Below, piece after piece: positions 17,049-26,718 of a stretch of 64,000 bases of DNA. The stretch comes from Chryseobacterium senegalense (GTDB lineage: Bacteria; Bacteroidota; Bacteroidia; Flavobacteriales; Weeksellaceae), in the NCBI GenBank assembly GCA_001403755.1, contig CYUH01000015.1, positions 660,589 to 724,588 of the forward strand, written 5' to 3'. The first letter of the stretch is position 1. Each line of letters begins with the position of its first letter. The translations under genes were made by a program, and so were the position numbers. A model generated the notes under the pieces. That model saw only the letters and a list, made by a program, of their open reading frames with translations, searched no databases and had not been told where the DNA came from.

Positions 17049-18482
17049 ATGAAAAATATATTTAAATATTTATTAGTAGCATTGGTGTCAGCTTTTGTTT
17101 TCACCGCCTGCGACCGAAGTGCAGATAGAGACTGGACAACTCCGGAACCGTCATTCACTTTGTATAATACTACTTTGGGCGCTGCAGTTTTGTATCCTAC
17201 AATGGAAAATAACCCTTTCATTTTAAGATGGGACAACTCTAAAACTACTGGAGGTACTTACTCTGTTGTTATTTCCAATACAGAAGATTTCGCTACGAAA
17301 GTAGAATTGGGTACTTCCACTTCCAATACCTTCACTACTACAATTGGTGCGCTGAATACTGCAATGTTGCAAGTAGGTCTTTCTCCTTATTCTTCGCAAA
17401 ATGCTTATATTAGAATAGAGACTGGTGCCGAAGTGTCGAATGCGATTAATTTTATGGTAACTCCATATCCTTCTGAAGTTCCGGTAATCAAAAATCCTAC
17501 TGCTGGTCAATTGATTACTTTGAATGCTGCAGCTCCATTAGAAACTGCTACCACAATTCTTTGGGATGATTATTCTTACGGTGTTGCTGTTGAATATAAA
17601 GTAGAACTTGCTGCGTCAGGATCATCGAACTTCCAATTATTAGGAAGTACTACTGATGAAAATCAGTTGGCGGTTTCTAATTATACTTTGAATGACATCG
17701 CTATCAAAGCAGGGCTTGATGTGAATGTAATTGCTCCTGTTGATATCCGTGTTACTGCCACTACTACCTCAACGGGTGGCACCATTACAAAAAAGTCAAA
17801 TGTAGTAACCTTCAAAGTACTGCCTTACCAACCGGCGTTTGTAAATTTCTATCTTGTAGGTGGTGGTACAGCGGTGGGCTGGAATGCTACTTCAGCTCAA
17901 TTGTTGAAACAAACCAATGAAATTTCTGAAATTTATACCTATTTGGAAAACAATGGAGAATTCAGATTCTTAGGTCAGCAAGATTGGAATCCAATTAATT
18001 ACAGTTTAAATGCTGATGGGATCAACGATTCTTATAAGTATTTCAACACTTGGTCTAGTAATTTGGTACCATCAGGATCCGAAAACATGAAATTCACAGG
18101 AAATTCTGGAATGTACAAAATTACCATTAACCAAAACTCAAGAGCCATCACGGTAACTCCTTCTTCTGTTCCTACTTTGCCAACCAATGTTTATTTGGTA
18201 GGATCTATCCAAGGTTGGAACGCTGGAGCAGCTTTAGAAATGACTCAAGTTGGTGATGGAGTTTACGAATATGTTATTGAAGTTCCGGACGGAGCCGAAT
18301 TCAAATTCCTAGGTCAGCAAGATTGGTCAGGTATGGAATGGGGGAACATTCACGGTGCTGGAAATTCTGGTTTCTTAGGACCAAATGGTGATAACAGTAA
18401 TATTCAATACAACGGTGGCGGCGCTACTTACAAAATTACTGCCAACATCAAATTAGGAACTTATAAACTCACTCCGCAGTAA
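17049..18482 (+). CDS. Second SusE/SusF-like starch-binding lipoprotein
   Basis: The lipoprotein signal ends FVFTAC (Cys21). The 477-residue protein has two SusE-type Ig-like domains (NPFILRWDNSKTTGGTYSVV and a second in TTILWDDYSYGVAVEYKVEL), then two tandem carbohydrate-binding modules that are clear duplicates: FYLVGGGTAVGWN with FRFLGQQDWNP, and VYLVGSIQGWN with FKFLGQQDWSG. The frame is open 87 nt further upstream, but ATG 17049 begins the lipoprotein signal and follows the susE stop by 31 nt. It is last in the susCDE(F) operon; an intrinsic terminator follows. Confidence 0.9.
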   Translation: MKNIFKYLLVALVSAFVFTACDRSADRDWTTPEPSFTLYNTTLGAAVLYPTMENNPFILRWDNSKTTGGTYSVVISNTEDFATKVELGTSTSNTFTTTIGALNTAMLQVGLSPYSSQNAYIRIETGAEVSNAINFMVTPYPSEVPVIKNPTAGQLITLNAAAPLETATTILWDDYSYGVAVEYKVELAASGSSNFQLLGSTTDENQLAVSNYTLNDIAIKAGLDVNVIAPVDIRVTATTTSTGGTITKKSNVVTFKVLPYQPAFVNFYLVGGGTAVGWNATSAQLLKQTNEISEIYTYLENNGEFRFLGQQDWNPINYSLNADGINDSYKYFNTWSSNLVPSGSENMKFTGNSGMYKITINQNSRAITVTPSSVPTLPTNVYLVGSIQGWNAGAALEMTQVGDGVYEYVIEVPDGAEFKFLGQQDWSGMEWGNIHGAGNSGFLGPNGDNSNIQYNGGGATYKITANIKLGTYKLTPQ

Positions 18483-18509
18483 GTTTTATTTTCCTTGATA
18501 TTTATAAGA

Positions 18510-18539
18510 AACTGTTGCTTTTTAGCAGCAGTTTTTTTT
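18510..18539 (+). terminator. Terminator after susC-D-E-F
   Basis: AACTGTTGC and GCAGCAGTT form a 9-bp stem (one G-U pair), followed by eight T residues. It separates the binding/transport genes from the glycosidase genes. Confidence 0.82.
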
Positions 18540-18570
18540 GTATTTTTAAGGATGAATAGTGCTGAAAAAC

Positions 18571-18601
18571 TTGGTTATTACTAGCATTTTCTATAAATTT
18601 A
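18571..18601 (+). promoter_or_regulatory. Probable promoter of the GH97 gene
   Basis: TTG (18571-18573), 20 nt, then TAAATTTA (18594-18601), one mismatch from TAnnTTTG. It lies 13 nt before the GH97 ATG and would allow expression independent of susC. Confidence 0.4.
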
Positions 18602-18614
18602 TTGATTCGAAATT

Positions 18615-20774
18615 ATGATTATGAAAAATATAAAAATCTCAGCACTTTTTCTATTATTAGGAAGTATTTCCCTGAACGCACAATCATTAAAATCTCCCGA
18701 TGGAAAATTTGAAATGAACTTCCAACTTAAAAATGGAGTTCCATTTTATAACTTAAAATACCAAGGAAAAACAGTTGTCGAAGACTCCAAATTAGGATTA
18801 AGACTTTTAAGAGATGGCGATATTCAGTTTGCTTCCGAGATAGAAAGTAAAGACCAAAAAGGCAAAGATTTATCAGAAGGATTTACCAAAACAGATGAAA
18901 AATTCGATTCCAAAAACGAAAGTTGGAATCCGATTATGGGCGAGAAAAAATCGTATGTAAATCACTACAACGAACTTGCTGTAACACTTAATCAGGAAGC
19001 GCACGATCGTTATATTGTGCTGAAATTCAGATTGTTTAATGACGGACTAGGATTCAGATATGAATTTCCGCAACAGAAAAATCTAAACTATTTTATTATC
19101 AAAGAAGAAGACTCCGAAATCGATTTGCCAACCGACATGAAAGCGTGGTGGCTCGCCGGAGATTACGATTCGCAAGAATACCAAAACCAAACCAGTAAAC
19201 TTTCGGAAATTCCAGCAAAATGGCCTTCTTCCTATGAGGGAAATGCATCGCAAACTTTAATTAAAAATGCCGTGCAAACTCCTTTAATGCTTAAAAAAGA
19301 AGGAAAAGACCAGTTGTATGTAAACATTGCCGAAGCTGCGGTTATCAATTATCCGGCTTCCAATTTAGAATTGGATGCGACTCAATTTAAGTTTAAAACC
19401 CACTTAACTCCAGATGCGCAAGGTGCAAAAGGTTATATCCAAACTCCGGCGGTTTCTCCGTGGCGAACAATCATTGTGTCCCCAAAAGCAGAAGAAGTTT
19501 TGGCTTCGAAAATGCTTTTCAATCTCAATGAACCTACTCAGTATAAAGATACATCCTACATTAAACCAACCAAATACATGGGTATTTGGTGGGAAATGAT
19601 CATCGGAAAATCTCAGTGGGCTTATTCCACCGCCAATAATGTACATATCGGAAAAACTGATTTTTCTAAACTCACCCCGAACGGAAACCACGCTGCCAAC
19701 AATACCAAAGTCAAAGAGTACATCGATTTCGCTTCAGCACACGGCTTCGATGCGTTGCTCATCGAAGGCTGGAACATAGGCTGGGAAGACTGGTTCGGCC
19801 ACAGTAAGGAATTTGTTTTCGATTTCATCACTCCTTATCCCGATTTCGACATTAAAATGCTAAATGATTATGCCCACTCAAAAGGAATGAAACTCATGAT
19901 GCACCACGAAACTTCCGGGTCGGCAACTAACTACGAAAGATGGGCAGATGATGCTTTCAAATTAATGAATAAATATGATTACGACGCTGTGAAAACAGGT
20001 TATGTGGGAAATATTATTCCGAGAGGGGAACATCATTATTCTCAATGGATGATCAATCACTATTTAAGAATTGCTGAAAAAGCCAACGATTACAAAATCA
20101 TGGTCAATTCTCATGAATCCGTTCGCCCAACAGGTCTTAACAGAACTTACCCAAACTGGATTGCCGCTGAAGCCGCGCGAGGAACTGAGTTTGAAGCTTT
20201 TGGAGGAAACAATCCAGATCACCAAACCATCTTGCCATTTACCCGATTTATGGGTGGACCAATGGATTATACCCCGGGAATTTTCCAAACCAAGTTAGAT
20301 TATTATTTCCCAGGTGATAAGCGTTTTGTGAAAACAACCTTGGCAAAGCAGTTGGCGCTGTATGTGGTGATGTATTCGCCGCTTCAGATGGCCGCAGATC
20401 TACCTGAAAACTACGCAAAACACATGGATGCGTTCCAGTTTATCAAAGACGTTGCTTTGGATTGGGACGATACGGTGATTTTAGCGGCAGAACCGGGCGA
20501 TTATATCCACACTGCCCGTAAAACCAAAGGAAAAGACGAATGGTTTGTTGGTGGAATTACCGATGAAAACACAAGAAATTACACCGTAGATTTTTCTTTC
20601 CTTCCAAAAGGAAAAAAGTACGAAGCCACTGTATATGCCGATGGCGACGATGCAGATTATATCAACAATCCTCAATCCTATAAGATTTACAAAAAGACGG
20701 TTACCAGCAAATCGAAATTGCCGATGAAACTCGCTAGAAGCGGTGGATATACAATTTCTGTTAAAGCAAAATAA
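18615..20774 (+). CDS. susB: GH97 alpha-glucosidase (SusB type)
   Basis: This periplasmic enzyme releases glucose from starch oligosaccharides. It has a signal peptide ending near SLNAQ and is 719 residues long, like SusB of Bacteroides thetaiotaomicron. The catalytic glutamates align: E432 in MHHETSG, E501 in VNSHESVRPTG and E525 in RGTEFEAFGG. Their spacing (69 and 24 residues) equals that of SusB E439, E508 and E532, which marks the inverting alpha-glucosidase branch, not the retaining galactosidase branch. GGPMDYTPGIF and MYSPLQMAADLPENY also match. Either ATG, 18615 or 18621, could be used. Confidence 0.95.
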   Translation: MIMKNIKISALFLLLGSISLNAQSLKSPDGKFEMNFQLKNGVPFYNLKYQGKTVVEDSKLGLRLLRDGDIQFASEIESKDQKGKDLSEGFTKTDEKFDSKNESWNPIMGEKKSYVNHYNELAVTLNQEAHDRYIVLKFRLFNDGLGFRYEFPQQKNLNYFIIKEEDSEIDLPTDMKAWWLAGDYDSQEYQNQTSKLSEIPAKWPSSYEGNASQTLIKNAVQTPLMLKKEGKDQLYVNIAEAAVINYPASNLELDATQFKFKTHLTPDAQGAKGYIQTPAVSPWRTIIVSPKAEEVLASKMLFNLNEPTQYKDTSYIKPTKYMGIWWEMIIGKSQWAYSTANNVHIGKTDFSKLTPNGNHAANNTKVKEYIDFASAHGFDALLIEGWNIGWEDWFGHSKEFVFDFITPYPDFDIKMLNDYAHSKGMKLMMHHETSGSATNYERWADDAFKLMNKYDYDAVKTGYVGNIIPRGEHHYSQWMINHYLRIAEKANDYKIMVNSHESVRPTGLNRTYPNWIAAEAARGTEFEAFGGNNPDHQTILPFTRFMGGPMDYTPGIFQTKLDYYFPGDKRFVKTTLAKQLALYVVMYSPLQMAADLPENYAKHMDAFQFIKDVALDWDDTVILAAEPGDYIHTARKTKGKDEWFVGGITDENTRNYTVDFSFLPKGKKYEATVYADGDDADYINNPQSYKIYKKTVTSKSKLPMKLARSGGYTISVKAK

Positions 20775-20783
20775 ACCCAATGC

Positions 20784-20828
20784 ACCTTGCAGGTTTTTTC
20801 AACGTGTAAGGTTTTTTTTTTTTTTTTT
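20784..20828 (+). terminator. Terminator after susB with a 17-T tract
   Basis: ACCTTGCA and TGTAAGGT form an 8-bp stem (one G-U pair), followed by an uninterrupted run of 17 T residues (20812-20828) that ends 4 nt before the GH13 ATG. The run is much longer than a terminator needs. Confidence 0.65.
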
Positions 20829-20832
20829 GAAT

Positions 20833-22689
20833 ATGAAAAAAGCATTATTATTAATTCTGATTTCGTCCTTCGCTTTCGCTCAGATCCAGAAGGTGGAACC
20901 CGCTTTTTGGTGGAAGGGTATGAAAAATCCCGAACTTCAAATTTTGGTTTACGGTAAGAATATTTCCAAATATACGGTAGAGCTTTCGGATAAAATCCAA
21001 GTTAAAAATATTACCAAAACTGAAAATCCAAATTATGTGTTCATCACCGTGAATATCAATGAAATCAACAGTTCTCTTTTTAAAATCAGTTTTAAAGAAA
21101 ATAATAAAACGGTTTATTCTTACAAATACGAACTCAAGAATAGAAAACCCAATTCTGCCAACAGACCTTCATACTCTTCGAAAGATGTGATGTATTTGAT
21201 TATGCCCGATCGGTTTGCGAACGGAAATCCTTCTAATGATTCTCAGAAAAATCTCACTGATAAAGCAAATAGAAACGAACCGAGTGGAAGACACGGTGGC
21301 GATTTGCGGGGGATTATCAATAATCTTGATTACCTTCAAAATTTGGGTGCAACTGCACTTTGGCTGACTCCCGTGAACGAAGACAACGAAAAAAGAACTT
21401 CCTACCACGGCTATGCACAAACTGATCTGTACCAAATCGATGCTCGGTACGGAACAAACGAAGAATATCTGGAACTTTCCCAAGCACTGCAACAACGTGG
21501 AATGAAGCTCGTTCAGGATTATGTAACAAATCATTGGGGAATTTCTCATTGGCTGATTCAGGATTTGCCGACCAAAGATTGGATTCATCAATTTTCCGAT
21601 GGTGAAGGAAAATATGGTTTCAAAAGATCCAATTACAGAATCACTTCACAGTTCGACACCAATGTTGCTGATATCGATAAAAAAGAAGCTTTGAACGGTT
21701 GGTTCGATACCACTATGCCAGATTTGAATCAAAGTAATCCTTTGGTTTTGAAATATTTAACCCAAAACGCAATTTGGTGGATTGAATATGCGGAACTCGG
21801 CGGTTTACGCGTTGACACTTATCCGTACAACGACAAAGTAGCGATGGCAAAATGGGCAAAAGCCATCACAGACGAATACCCAAATTTCAATATCGTGGGC
21901 GAAGCTTGGATGTACAATCCGGCACATATTTCTTATTGGCAAAAAAATTCAAAGATTGCGGAAATTGAGGGTTATAATTCCAATTTGCCGGCAGTGATGG
22001 ATTTTACTTTGTACACCGATTTGCCTTCTGCATTGAAAGAAGAAGACGGCTGGGACAAAGGGATGATTAAGATTTACAACTCCTTCGGAAACGATTTTCT
22101 TTATCCCGACATCAATAATGTTTTGGTCTTTTTTGAAAACCATGACACCGAAAGATTCAATGAAATTTTCAATGGAGATTCCAGGTATTACAAAATGGCA
22201 TTAACTTTAATTTCCACCGTTCGGGGAATTCCGCAGATTTATTATGGTTCCGAAATTGGGATGCGTGGCGACAAAAATAAAGGCGGTGACGCCGATATAA
22301 GGAGAGATTTTCCTGGTGGCTGGAAAGGGGATTCGCAGAATGCATTCAACCCGAAAACCCAAACTCCCGAACAACAGGAATTCTACAATTTCACTCAAAA
22401 AGTATTGAATTGGAGAAAGGGAAAAGAGCTTATCCACAGCGGAAAAACCAAACATTATAGGCCAAAAGACAAATTGTATGTCTATTTTCGATACAATGAA
22501 AAAGAAAAAGTTATGGTTGTATTAAATAATAACGAAAAAGATCAAACGATCGATTTAAGCCGTTTCGCGGAATCTTTATCGGGCGTTTCTGCTGGAAAGG
22601 ATGTTATTTCCGGGAAGGATTTTTCGGTAAGTTCACAAAATAAACTCACCGTTTCAGGGAAATCTTCTTTGATTTTGGAACTCAATTAA
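20833..22689 (+). CDS. susA: GH13 alpha-amylase-family enzyme (SusA/neopullulanase/cyclomaltodextrinase type)
   Basis: It hydrolyses alpha-1,4-glucans in the periplasm. A signal peptide (MKKALLLILISSFAFA) is followed by an N-terminal cyclomaltodextrinase-type beta domain (VEPAFWWKGMKNPELQILVY), then the TIM barrel with the four GH13 regions: DYVTNH (D229), GLRVDTY (nucleophile D328), VGEAW (acid E357) and FENHDTE (H437, D438). The frame is open upstream through the T tract, but the ATG at 20833 begins the signal peptide. The protein is 618 residues long. It works with the GH97 enzyme in the same locus. Confidence 0.94.
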   Translation: MKKALLLILISSFAFAQIQKVEPAFWWKGMKNPELQILVYGKNISKYTVELSDKIQVKNITKTENPNYVFITVNINEINSSLFKISFKENNKTVYSYKYELKNRKPNSANRPSYSSKDVMYLIMPDRFANGNPSNDSQKNLTDKANRNEPSGRHGGDLRGIINNLDYLQNLGATALWLTPVNEDNEKRTSYHGYAQTDLYQIDARYGTNEEYLELSQALQQRGMKLVQDYVTNHWGISHWLIQDLPTKDWIHQFSDGEGKYGFKRSNYRITSQFDTNVADIDKKEALNGWFDTTMPDLNQSNPLVLKYLTQNAIWWIEYAELGGLRVDTYPYNDKVAMAKWAKAITDEYPNFNIVGEAWMYNPAHISYWQKNSKIAEIEGYNSNLPAVMDFTLYTDLPSALKEEDGWDKGMIKIYNSFGNDFLYPDINNVLVFFENHDTERFNEIFNGDSRYYKMALTLISTVRGIPQIYYGSEIGMRGDKNKGGDADIRRDFPGGWKGDSQNAFNPKTQTPEQQEFYNFTQKVLNWRKGKELIHSGKTKHYRPKDKLYVYFRYNEKEKVMVVLNNNEKDQTIDLSRFAESLSGVSAGKDVISGKDFSVSSQNKLTVSGKSSLILELN

Positions 22690-22812
22690 AATTGATATGA
22701 GAGTTATTTTTCTTTTCAAGATTAAATTTTTACCTTCAAAAGAGAAAAATTAAAAAAAAAATGACCAACTTGTCTTTCGTGTTTTAAAAAAAATAAAATT
22801 AAACCCATCACT

Positions 22813-23340
22813 ATGAAAAAACTAACATTCATTGGAATACTATTATTGATTCTCAATTTTTCCGCAACAGTTTCCGCACAAAATAAAGGTTTTTACGAAA
22901 ATGTCCAGAAGAAAAATGTCGCTAAAGTTCTCGACGATTTGAATGCCTTTGCGGCAGCAGCAGATTACAAAAATTACTTCGATCTTTATGCCGAAGAATC
23001 TACTTTCATTGGTACCGACGCTACAGAAGTATGGAATAAAAAAGAATTCATGGTTTGGGCAAAGCCATTTTTCGATAGCGGAAAGGCATGGAATTTCACT
23101 TCCCTGAAAAGAAATATCACCTTTAGCAAAGATGGTACTTACGCTTGGTTTGATGAGGTTTTAGATACGCAGATGAAAATCTGCCGCGGTTCCGGAGTTC
23201 TGGAAAAAATTGGTGGCAAATGGAAAATCCGACAATATGTTCTCTCCATGACGATTCCAAACGACAACGTAGACCAAGTTACCAAAATCAAAGCATCTGC
23301 AGAAGATGCATATATGAAAAAGCTCAAAACACAAAAATAA
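22813..23340 (+). CDS. Secreted SnoaL/NTF2-like protein (DUF4440 type)
   Basis: A signal peptide (MKKLTFIGILLLILNFSATV, ending SAQ) is followed by a single NTF2-like cone domain: YKNYFDLYAEESTFIGTDAT, a strand AWNFTSLKRNITFSKDGTYAWFDEVL, and GSGVLEKIGGKWKIRQYVLS, the typical final strand pair of SnoaL_3/DUF4440 proteins. The length is 175 residues. Such domains bind small ligands or act as enzymes; nothing here fixes the function. It sits between susA and the sugar carrier, so it may belong to the locus. Confidence 0.8.
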   Translation: MKKLTFIGILLLILNFSATVSAQNKGFYENVQKKNVAKVLDDLNAFAAAADYKNYFDLYAEESTFIGTDATEVWNKKEFMVWAKPFFDSGKAWNFTSLKRNITFSKDGTYAWFDEVLDTQMKICRGSGVLEKIGGKWKIRQYVLSMTIPNDNVDQVTKIKASAEDAYMKKLKTQK

Positions 23341-23418
23341 GCTCACAACAAATCAACGTTACTGTTCATCATTCAAAATTTTAAAATGATTTTTCTTATC
23401 TAATCCTCCTCAAAAGTT

Positions 23419-24801
23419 ATGGCAAAAAAAATAAAACCCAACCTCAGTATCGCTCAAATTATCAACATGAGTATGGGATTTCTCGGAATCCAAATGGCAT
23501 TTGGTCTGCAGAACGGAAATGCAAGTAGAATCCTGGCAAATCTTGGAGCCGATGTACATGAGCTTTCGTGGTTCTGGTTGGTAGCGCCAATTACTGGCTT
23601 AATTGTTCAGCCTATTATAGGTCATATGGGTGATAATACCTGGAGTCCGCTGGGACGTAGAAAACCTTACTTTTTAATTGGAGCAGTTCTTTGCGCAATC
23701 GGTTTGGTGCTGCTTCCCAATGCAGCCTCAGTAACGCATTTGATTGCAGCCAATGTTTTATTGTTAGCAGTTATTTTCCTGGCGATGATGGATTTTTCTG
23801 TGAATATCGCGATGGAACCTTTCCGGGCATTGGTAGGGGATATGTTGCCGAAACATCAGGGAACCATAGGATTTTCTGTACAAACTATTTTGATCGGTAT
23901 TGGAGCTGTCATCGGTTCCGAAATGCCCAATTGGCTTACTAAAATTGGTGTTTCCAATGTTGCGGAAAAAGGTTTTGTAGCAGATAATGTGATTTACGCA
24001 TTTTATATCGGTGCAGCCGTACTAATTTTGTCTATTTTATACACTATTTTTACTACCAGAGAATACTCCCCTCAGGAATTTGCCGATTTTTCTGATGATA
24101 AGAAAGAGCCGGAACACTCCAAATTCATGGATATTTTCAAGGATTTTGCGACCATCCCTCCTTTGATGAAGAAGTTAGGTGCCGTGCAATTCTTCTCTTG
24201 GTTTGCTTTGTTTACCATGTGGGTTTTTACCACCAGTGCTCTGGCGACCCATCATTTTGGTTTAGCACCGGATGATACCCACTCTGATGCGTTCAATAAG
24301 GCGGGAAATCTTACGGGGCATTTATTCGGGTTGTACAATCTTTTTGCCATTCCTTTCGCATTTCTTCTTACCCCAATTGCTAAGGCTATTGGCAAAAAAC
24401 AAACGCACGCATTGGCTTTATTTTCCGGCGGTTTGGGTTTAATTTCTATGTTTTTCATTAAAGATACCGGAATGTTGTGGATATCGATGGCTGGTCTAGG
24501 TTTTGCTTGGGCAAGTATTCTTGCGATGCCTTATGCAATGTTGATCGATGCTATTCCACAGAGGAAAATGGGTGTTTACATGGGAATTTTCAATTTCTTC
24601 ATCGTGATTCCACAAATTTTCAATGGTATTTTCGGAGGCCCAATCGTGAAAAATCTCTTCGGCAATATGGCCATTGATTATGTCGTAGTAGGAGGGATAT
24701 GCATGATTGTGGCAGCTGCGGTAACAATGTTTTTAATTAAAGATGAAACCCCCGAAACGCCGAAAGAAATTGAGGAAGAAATTCAGCAGATCCATTTCTA
24801 A
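23419..24801 (+). CDS. MFS sugar transporter, SLC45 type (probable maltose/maltooligosaccharide carrier)
   Basis: The 460-residue protein has about 12 transmembrane helices. The N-terminus (IINMSMGFLGIQMAFGLQNG, NASRILANLGADVHELSWFW, PIIGHMGDNTWSPLGRRKPY) carries the D-x3-S-x-x-G-R-R/K-P loop of the SLC45/GPH-like MFS group, found next to amylase and maltose phosphorylase genes in flavobacteria. It would move glucose or maltose made by the periplasmic SusA/SusB across the inner membrane. The substrate is inferred from context. Confidence 0.87.
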   Translation: MAKKIKPNLSIAQIINMSMGFLGIQMAFGLQNGNASRILANLGADVHELSWFWLVAPITGLIVQPIIGHMGDNTWSPLGRRKPYFLIGAVLCAIGLVLLPNAASVTHLIAANVLLLAVIFLAMMDFSVNIAMEPFRALVGDMLPKHQGTIGFSVQTILIGIGAVIGSEMPNWLTKIGVSNVAEKGFVADNVIYAFYIGAAVLILSILYTIFTTREYSPQEFADFSDDKKEPEHSKFMDIFKDFATIPPLMKKLGAVQFFSWFALFTMWVFTTSALATHHFGLAPDDTHSDAFNKAGNLTGHLFGLYNLFAIPFAFLLTPIAKAIGKKQTHALALFSGGLGLISMFFIKDTGMLWISMAGLGFAWASILAMPYAMLIDAIPQRKMGVYMGIFNFFIVIPQIFNGIFGGPIVKNLFGNMAIDYVVVGGICMIVAAAVTMFLIKDETPETPKEIEEEIQQIHF

Positions 24802-24837
24802 GATGCATCTTTAATTTAAATTATTTTACTTTTATAT

Positions 24838-24870
24838 TCCTTAAAGCCTCAGAAACTTTAAGGATTTTTA
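24838..24870 (+). terminator. Terminator after the MFS gene
   Basis: TCCTTAAAG and CTTTAAGGA form a 9-bp stem around a 9-nt loop, followed by TTTTT. It marks the end of the sugar locus. Confidence 0.8.
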
Positions 24871-24890
24871 TTTTTAATATTTTCAAATAA

Positions 24891-25871
24891 ATGCCAATGT
24901 CTAAGATTTTCAACAAACAGAATACATTTCTTGTGCTTTTGGTAGCGATGGTTATGCTCGCCAAATTCATTCCGTTCCGGCCGGCGTACAACCAATGGTT
25001 CCCGCAATCTGATTTTATCGATTGGGGAATTGCAGGGATATTTCTGTTATATGGGCTCAAGCTGAATCTTAAAGAAGTTGTGAAAGACGTCTCCAACTGG
25101 AAACTTCATCTTTTAATTCAATCCGCAACTTTTCTCCTTTTTCCTTTCTTGGTACTTATTTTTTATCCCGCCTTTCGAGAAACTGCTTATTACGGCATTT
25201 GGTTATCAGTATTTTTTCTGGCCAGTCTGCCCTCCACCGTTTCATCATCCGTGGTGATGGTTTCTATTGCCAAAGGGAATGTTACTTCAGCCATTTTCAA
25301 TGCCTCTATTTCTGGCCTTATCGGGATTGTGATGACGCCACTTTTGATGAGTTTTTTCTTAAATGCAAACACGGAAAGTGCCGACAAAACTGAGATTATT
25401 GAGCAGTTGCTCCTCAAAGTTCTGCTACCGATTGTTATCGGTATTGCTCTGAATCCTTTTTTCAAAAAATGGATTACCAGGTATTCCAATGTCATTTCAG
25501 AATTCGATCGTCTCATCATTCTGTTGATTGTTTACGAGAGTTTTTCGACCGCATTTATCGAAAATATTTTTGCTACCGTTCCGGGATTTGTGTTTTTGAT
25601 ATTGACAATCAGTGTTGTTGCTCTATTCTTCATCGTTTATCATATCACTAAATTTGTTGCCATCAAAATGGGATTTCAGCTCGAAGAGATCATCACTGCT
25701 ACATTTTGCGGTTCCAAAAAATCATTGGTTCATGGCAGTTTGTTTCTGCTTGTCTTAGGAATTCCGGATGATCAGAAAGTACTTTTCCTCTTACCGGTGA
25801 TGATCTACCACAGTTTTCAATTGTTTTATGTAAGTTGGCTTGCCAATAAAATCGCACAAAGAAATCTTTAA
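24891..25871 (+). CDS. Bile acid:sodium symporter family protein (SBF-like, YfeH group)
   Basis: This 326-residue membrane protein has about ten hydrophobic segments. LYGLKLNLKEVVKDVSNWKL, VFFLASLPSTVSSSVVMVSI, AKGNVTSAIFNASISGLIGI and TFCGSKKSLVHGSLF match the SBF-like family (YfeH), which has the crossover motifs of bile-acid/arsenite-type carriers. The physiological substrate of this branch is unknown. Translation could begin at 24891 (MPM) or 24897 (MSK). It stands alone after a terminator. Confidence 0.85.
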   Translation: MPMSKIFNKQNTFLVLLVAMVMLAKFIPFRPAYNQWFPQSDFIDWGIAGIFLLYGLKLNLKEVVKDVSNWKLHLLIQSATFLLFPFLVLIFYPAFRETAYYGIWLSVFFLASLPSTVSSSVVMVSIAKGNVTSAIFNASISGLIGIVMTPLLMSFFLNANTESADKTEIIEQLLLKVLLPIVIGIALNPFFKKWITRYSNVISEFDRLIILLIVYESFSTAFIENIFATVPGFVFLILTISVVALFFIVYHITKFVAIKMGFQLEEIITATFCGSKKSLVHGSLFLLVLGIPDDQKVLFLLPVMIYHSFQLFYVSWLANKIAQRNL

Positions 25872-25935
25872 TACTTGTACGTTTTAGTAAGAATCTTAAT
25901 TATCCTAGGTCAATTATTCTCCAACTGATAAATGC

Positions 25936-25943
25936 TAGCTTTG
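25936..25943 (+). promoter_or_regulatory. -7 promoter box of the pirin gene
   Basis: TAGCTTTG fits TAnnTTTG and lies 29 nt before the pirin ATG. Confidence 0.5.
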
Positions 25944-25972
25944 TATCATTATAAGTCATTAAATTATTCATT

Positions 25973-26686
25973 ATGAAAACAATATATCATCCTGCAAATT
26001 CAAGAGGTTTTGCAGACCACGGTTGGTTGAAATCTCATCATACGTTCAGTTTTGCGAATTATTACAACCCTGAAAGAATGCATTTCGGCGCGCTTCGCGT
26101 ACTCAACGATGATCAGGTTGCTTCCGGAATGGGATTTGGAACCCATCCACACCGCGATATGGAAATTATTTCTATTCCGCTGGAGGGAGATTTGGAACAT
26201 AAAGATTCTATGGGAACCACCGCTGTTATCAAAAAAGGTGAAATCCAGGTGATGAGTGCCGGAACCGGAGTAATGCACAGTGAATACAATAAAAATAAAG
26301 ATGATTTGGTGAAATTCCTTCAGATTTGGGTAATCCCGAATAAGATGAATGTGACGCCGCGCTATGATCAGATCAGCATTAAAGAGAACGAAAGAATCAA
26401 CGATTTCCAACAAATTCTATCTCCCAATATTGACGATGAAGGCGTGTGGATTCATCAGAATGCATGGTTCAATATGGCTAATTTCGAAGCAGGAAATTCC
26501 AAAGAATACAAAATTCACCAGCCTGGAAATGGAGTGTATGTTTTCGTGTTAAAATGTTCCGCTAAAATTGAAGATCAGGTTTTGGAAGCCCGCGATGGAT
26601 TTGGCATTTGGGAGACCGAATGTTTCACTTTGGAAGCATTGCAAAATTCTGAGATTTTATTGATGGAAGTTCCAATGAATATTTAA
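25973..26686 (+). CDS. Pirin family protein (cupin)
   Basis: The 237-residue bicupin has the pirin N-terminal pattern HTFSFANYYNPERMHFGALR and the metal site GFGTHPHRDMEIISIPLEGD with HxH and downstream E, followed by VMSAGTGVMHSEYN. Bacterial pirins bind iron; some (YhhW) act as quercetin dioxygenases and others regulate metabolic enzymes. Nothing in the context selects a role. The flavin reductase gene follows after 32 nt and could be co-transcribed. Confidence 0.93.
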   Translation: MKTIYHPANSRGFADHGWLKSHHTFSFANYYNPERMHFGALRVLNDDQVASGMGFGTHPHRDMEIISIPLEGDLEHKDSMGTTAVIKKGEIQVMSAGTGVMHSEYNKNKDDLVKFLQIWVIPNKMNVTPRYDQISIKENERINDFQQILSPNIDDEGVWIHQNAWFNMANFEAGNSKEYKIHQPGNGVYVFVLKCSAKIEDQVLEARDGFGIWETECFTLEALQNSEILLMEVPMNI

Positions 26687-26718
26687 AATTACTATCTTTA
26701 AAAAAAAAAATTAAAACA

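Noticed and set aside
17955-18340. Duplicated GQQDW modules as a separate repeat element
   Set aside because: They are two carbohydrate-binding modules of one SusE/F-like protein and need no other explanation.
20743-20832. N-terminal extension of the GH13 protein through the T tract
   Set aside because: It would place a poly-phenylalanine stretch before a complete signal peptide; the ATG at 20833 is the natural start.
22431-22439. Perfect DnaA box TTATCCACA
   Set aside because: It is a single copy inside the amylase coding sequence, far from dnaA and without other boxes, so it is not evidence for an origin.
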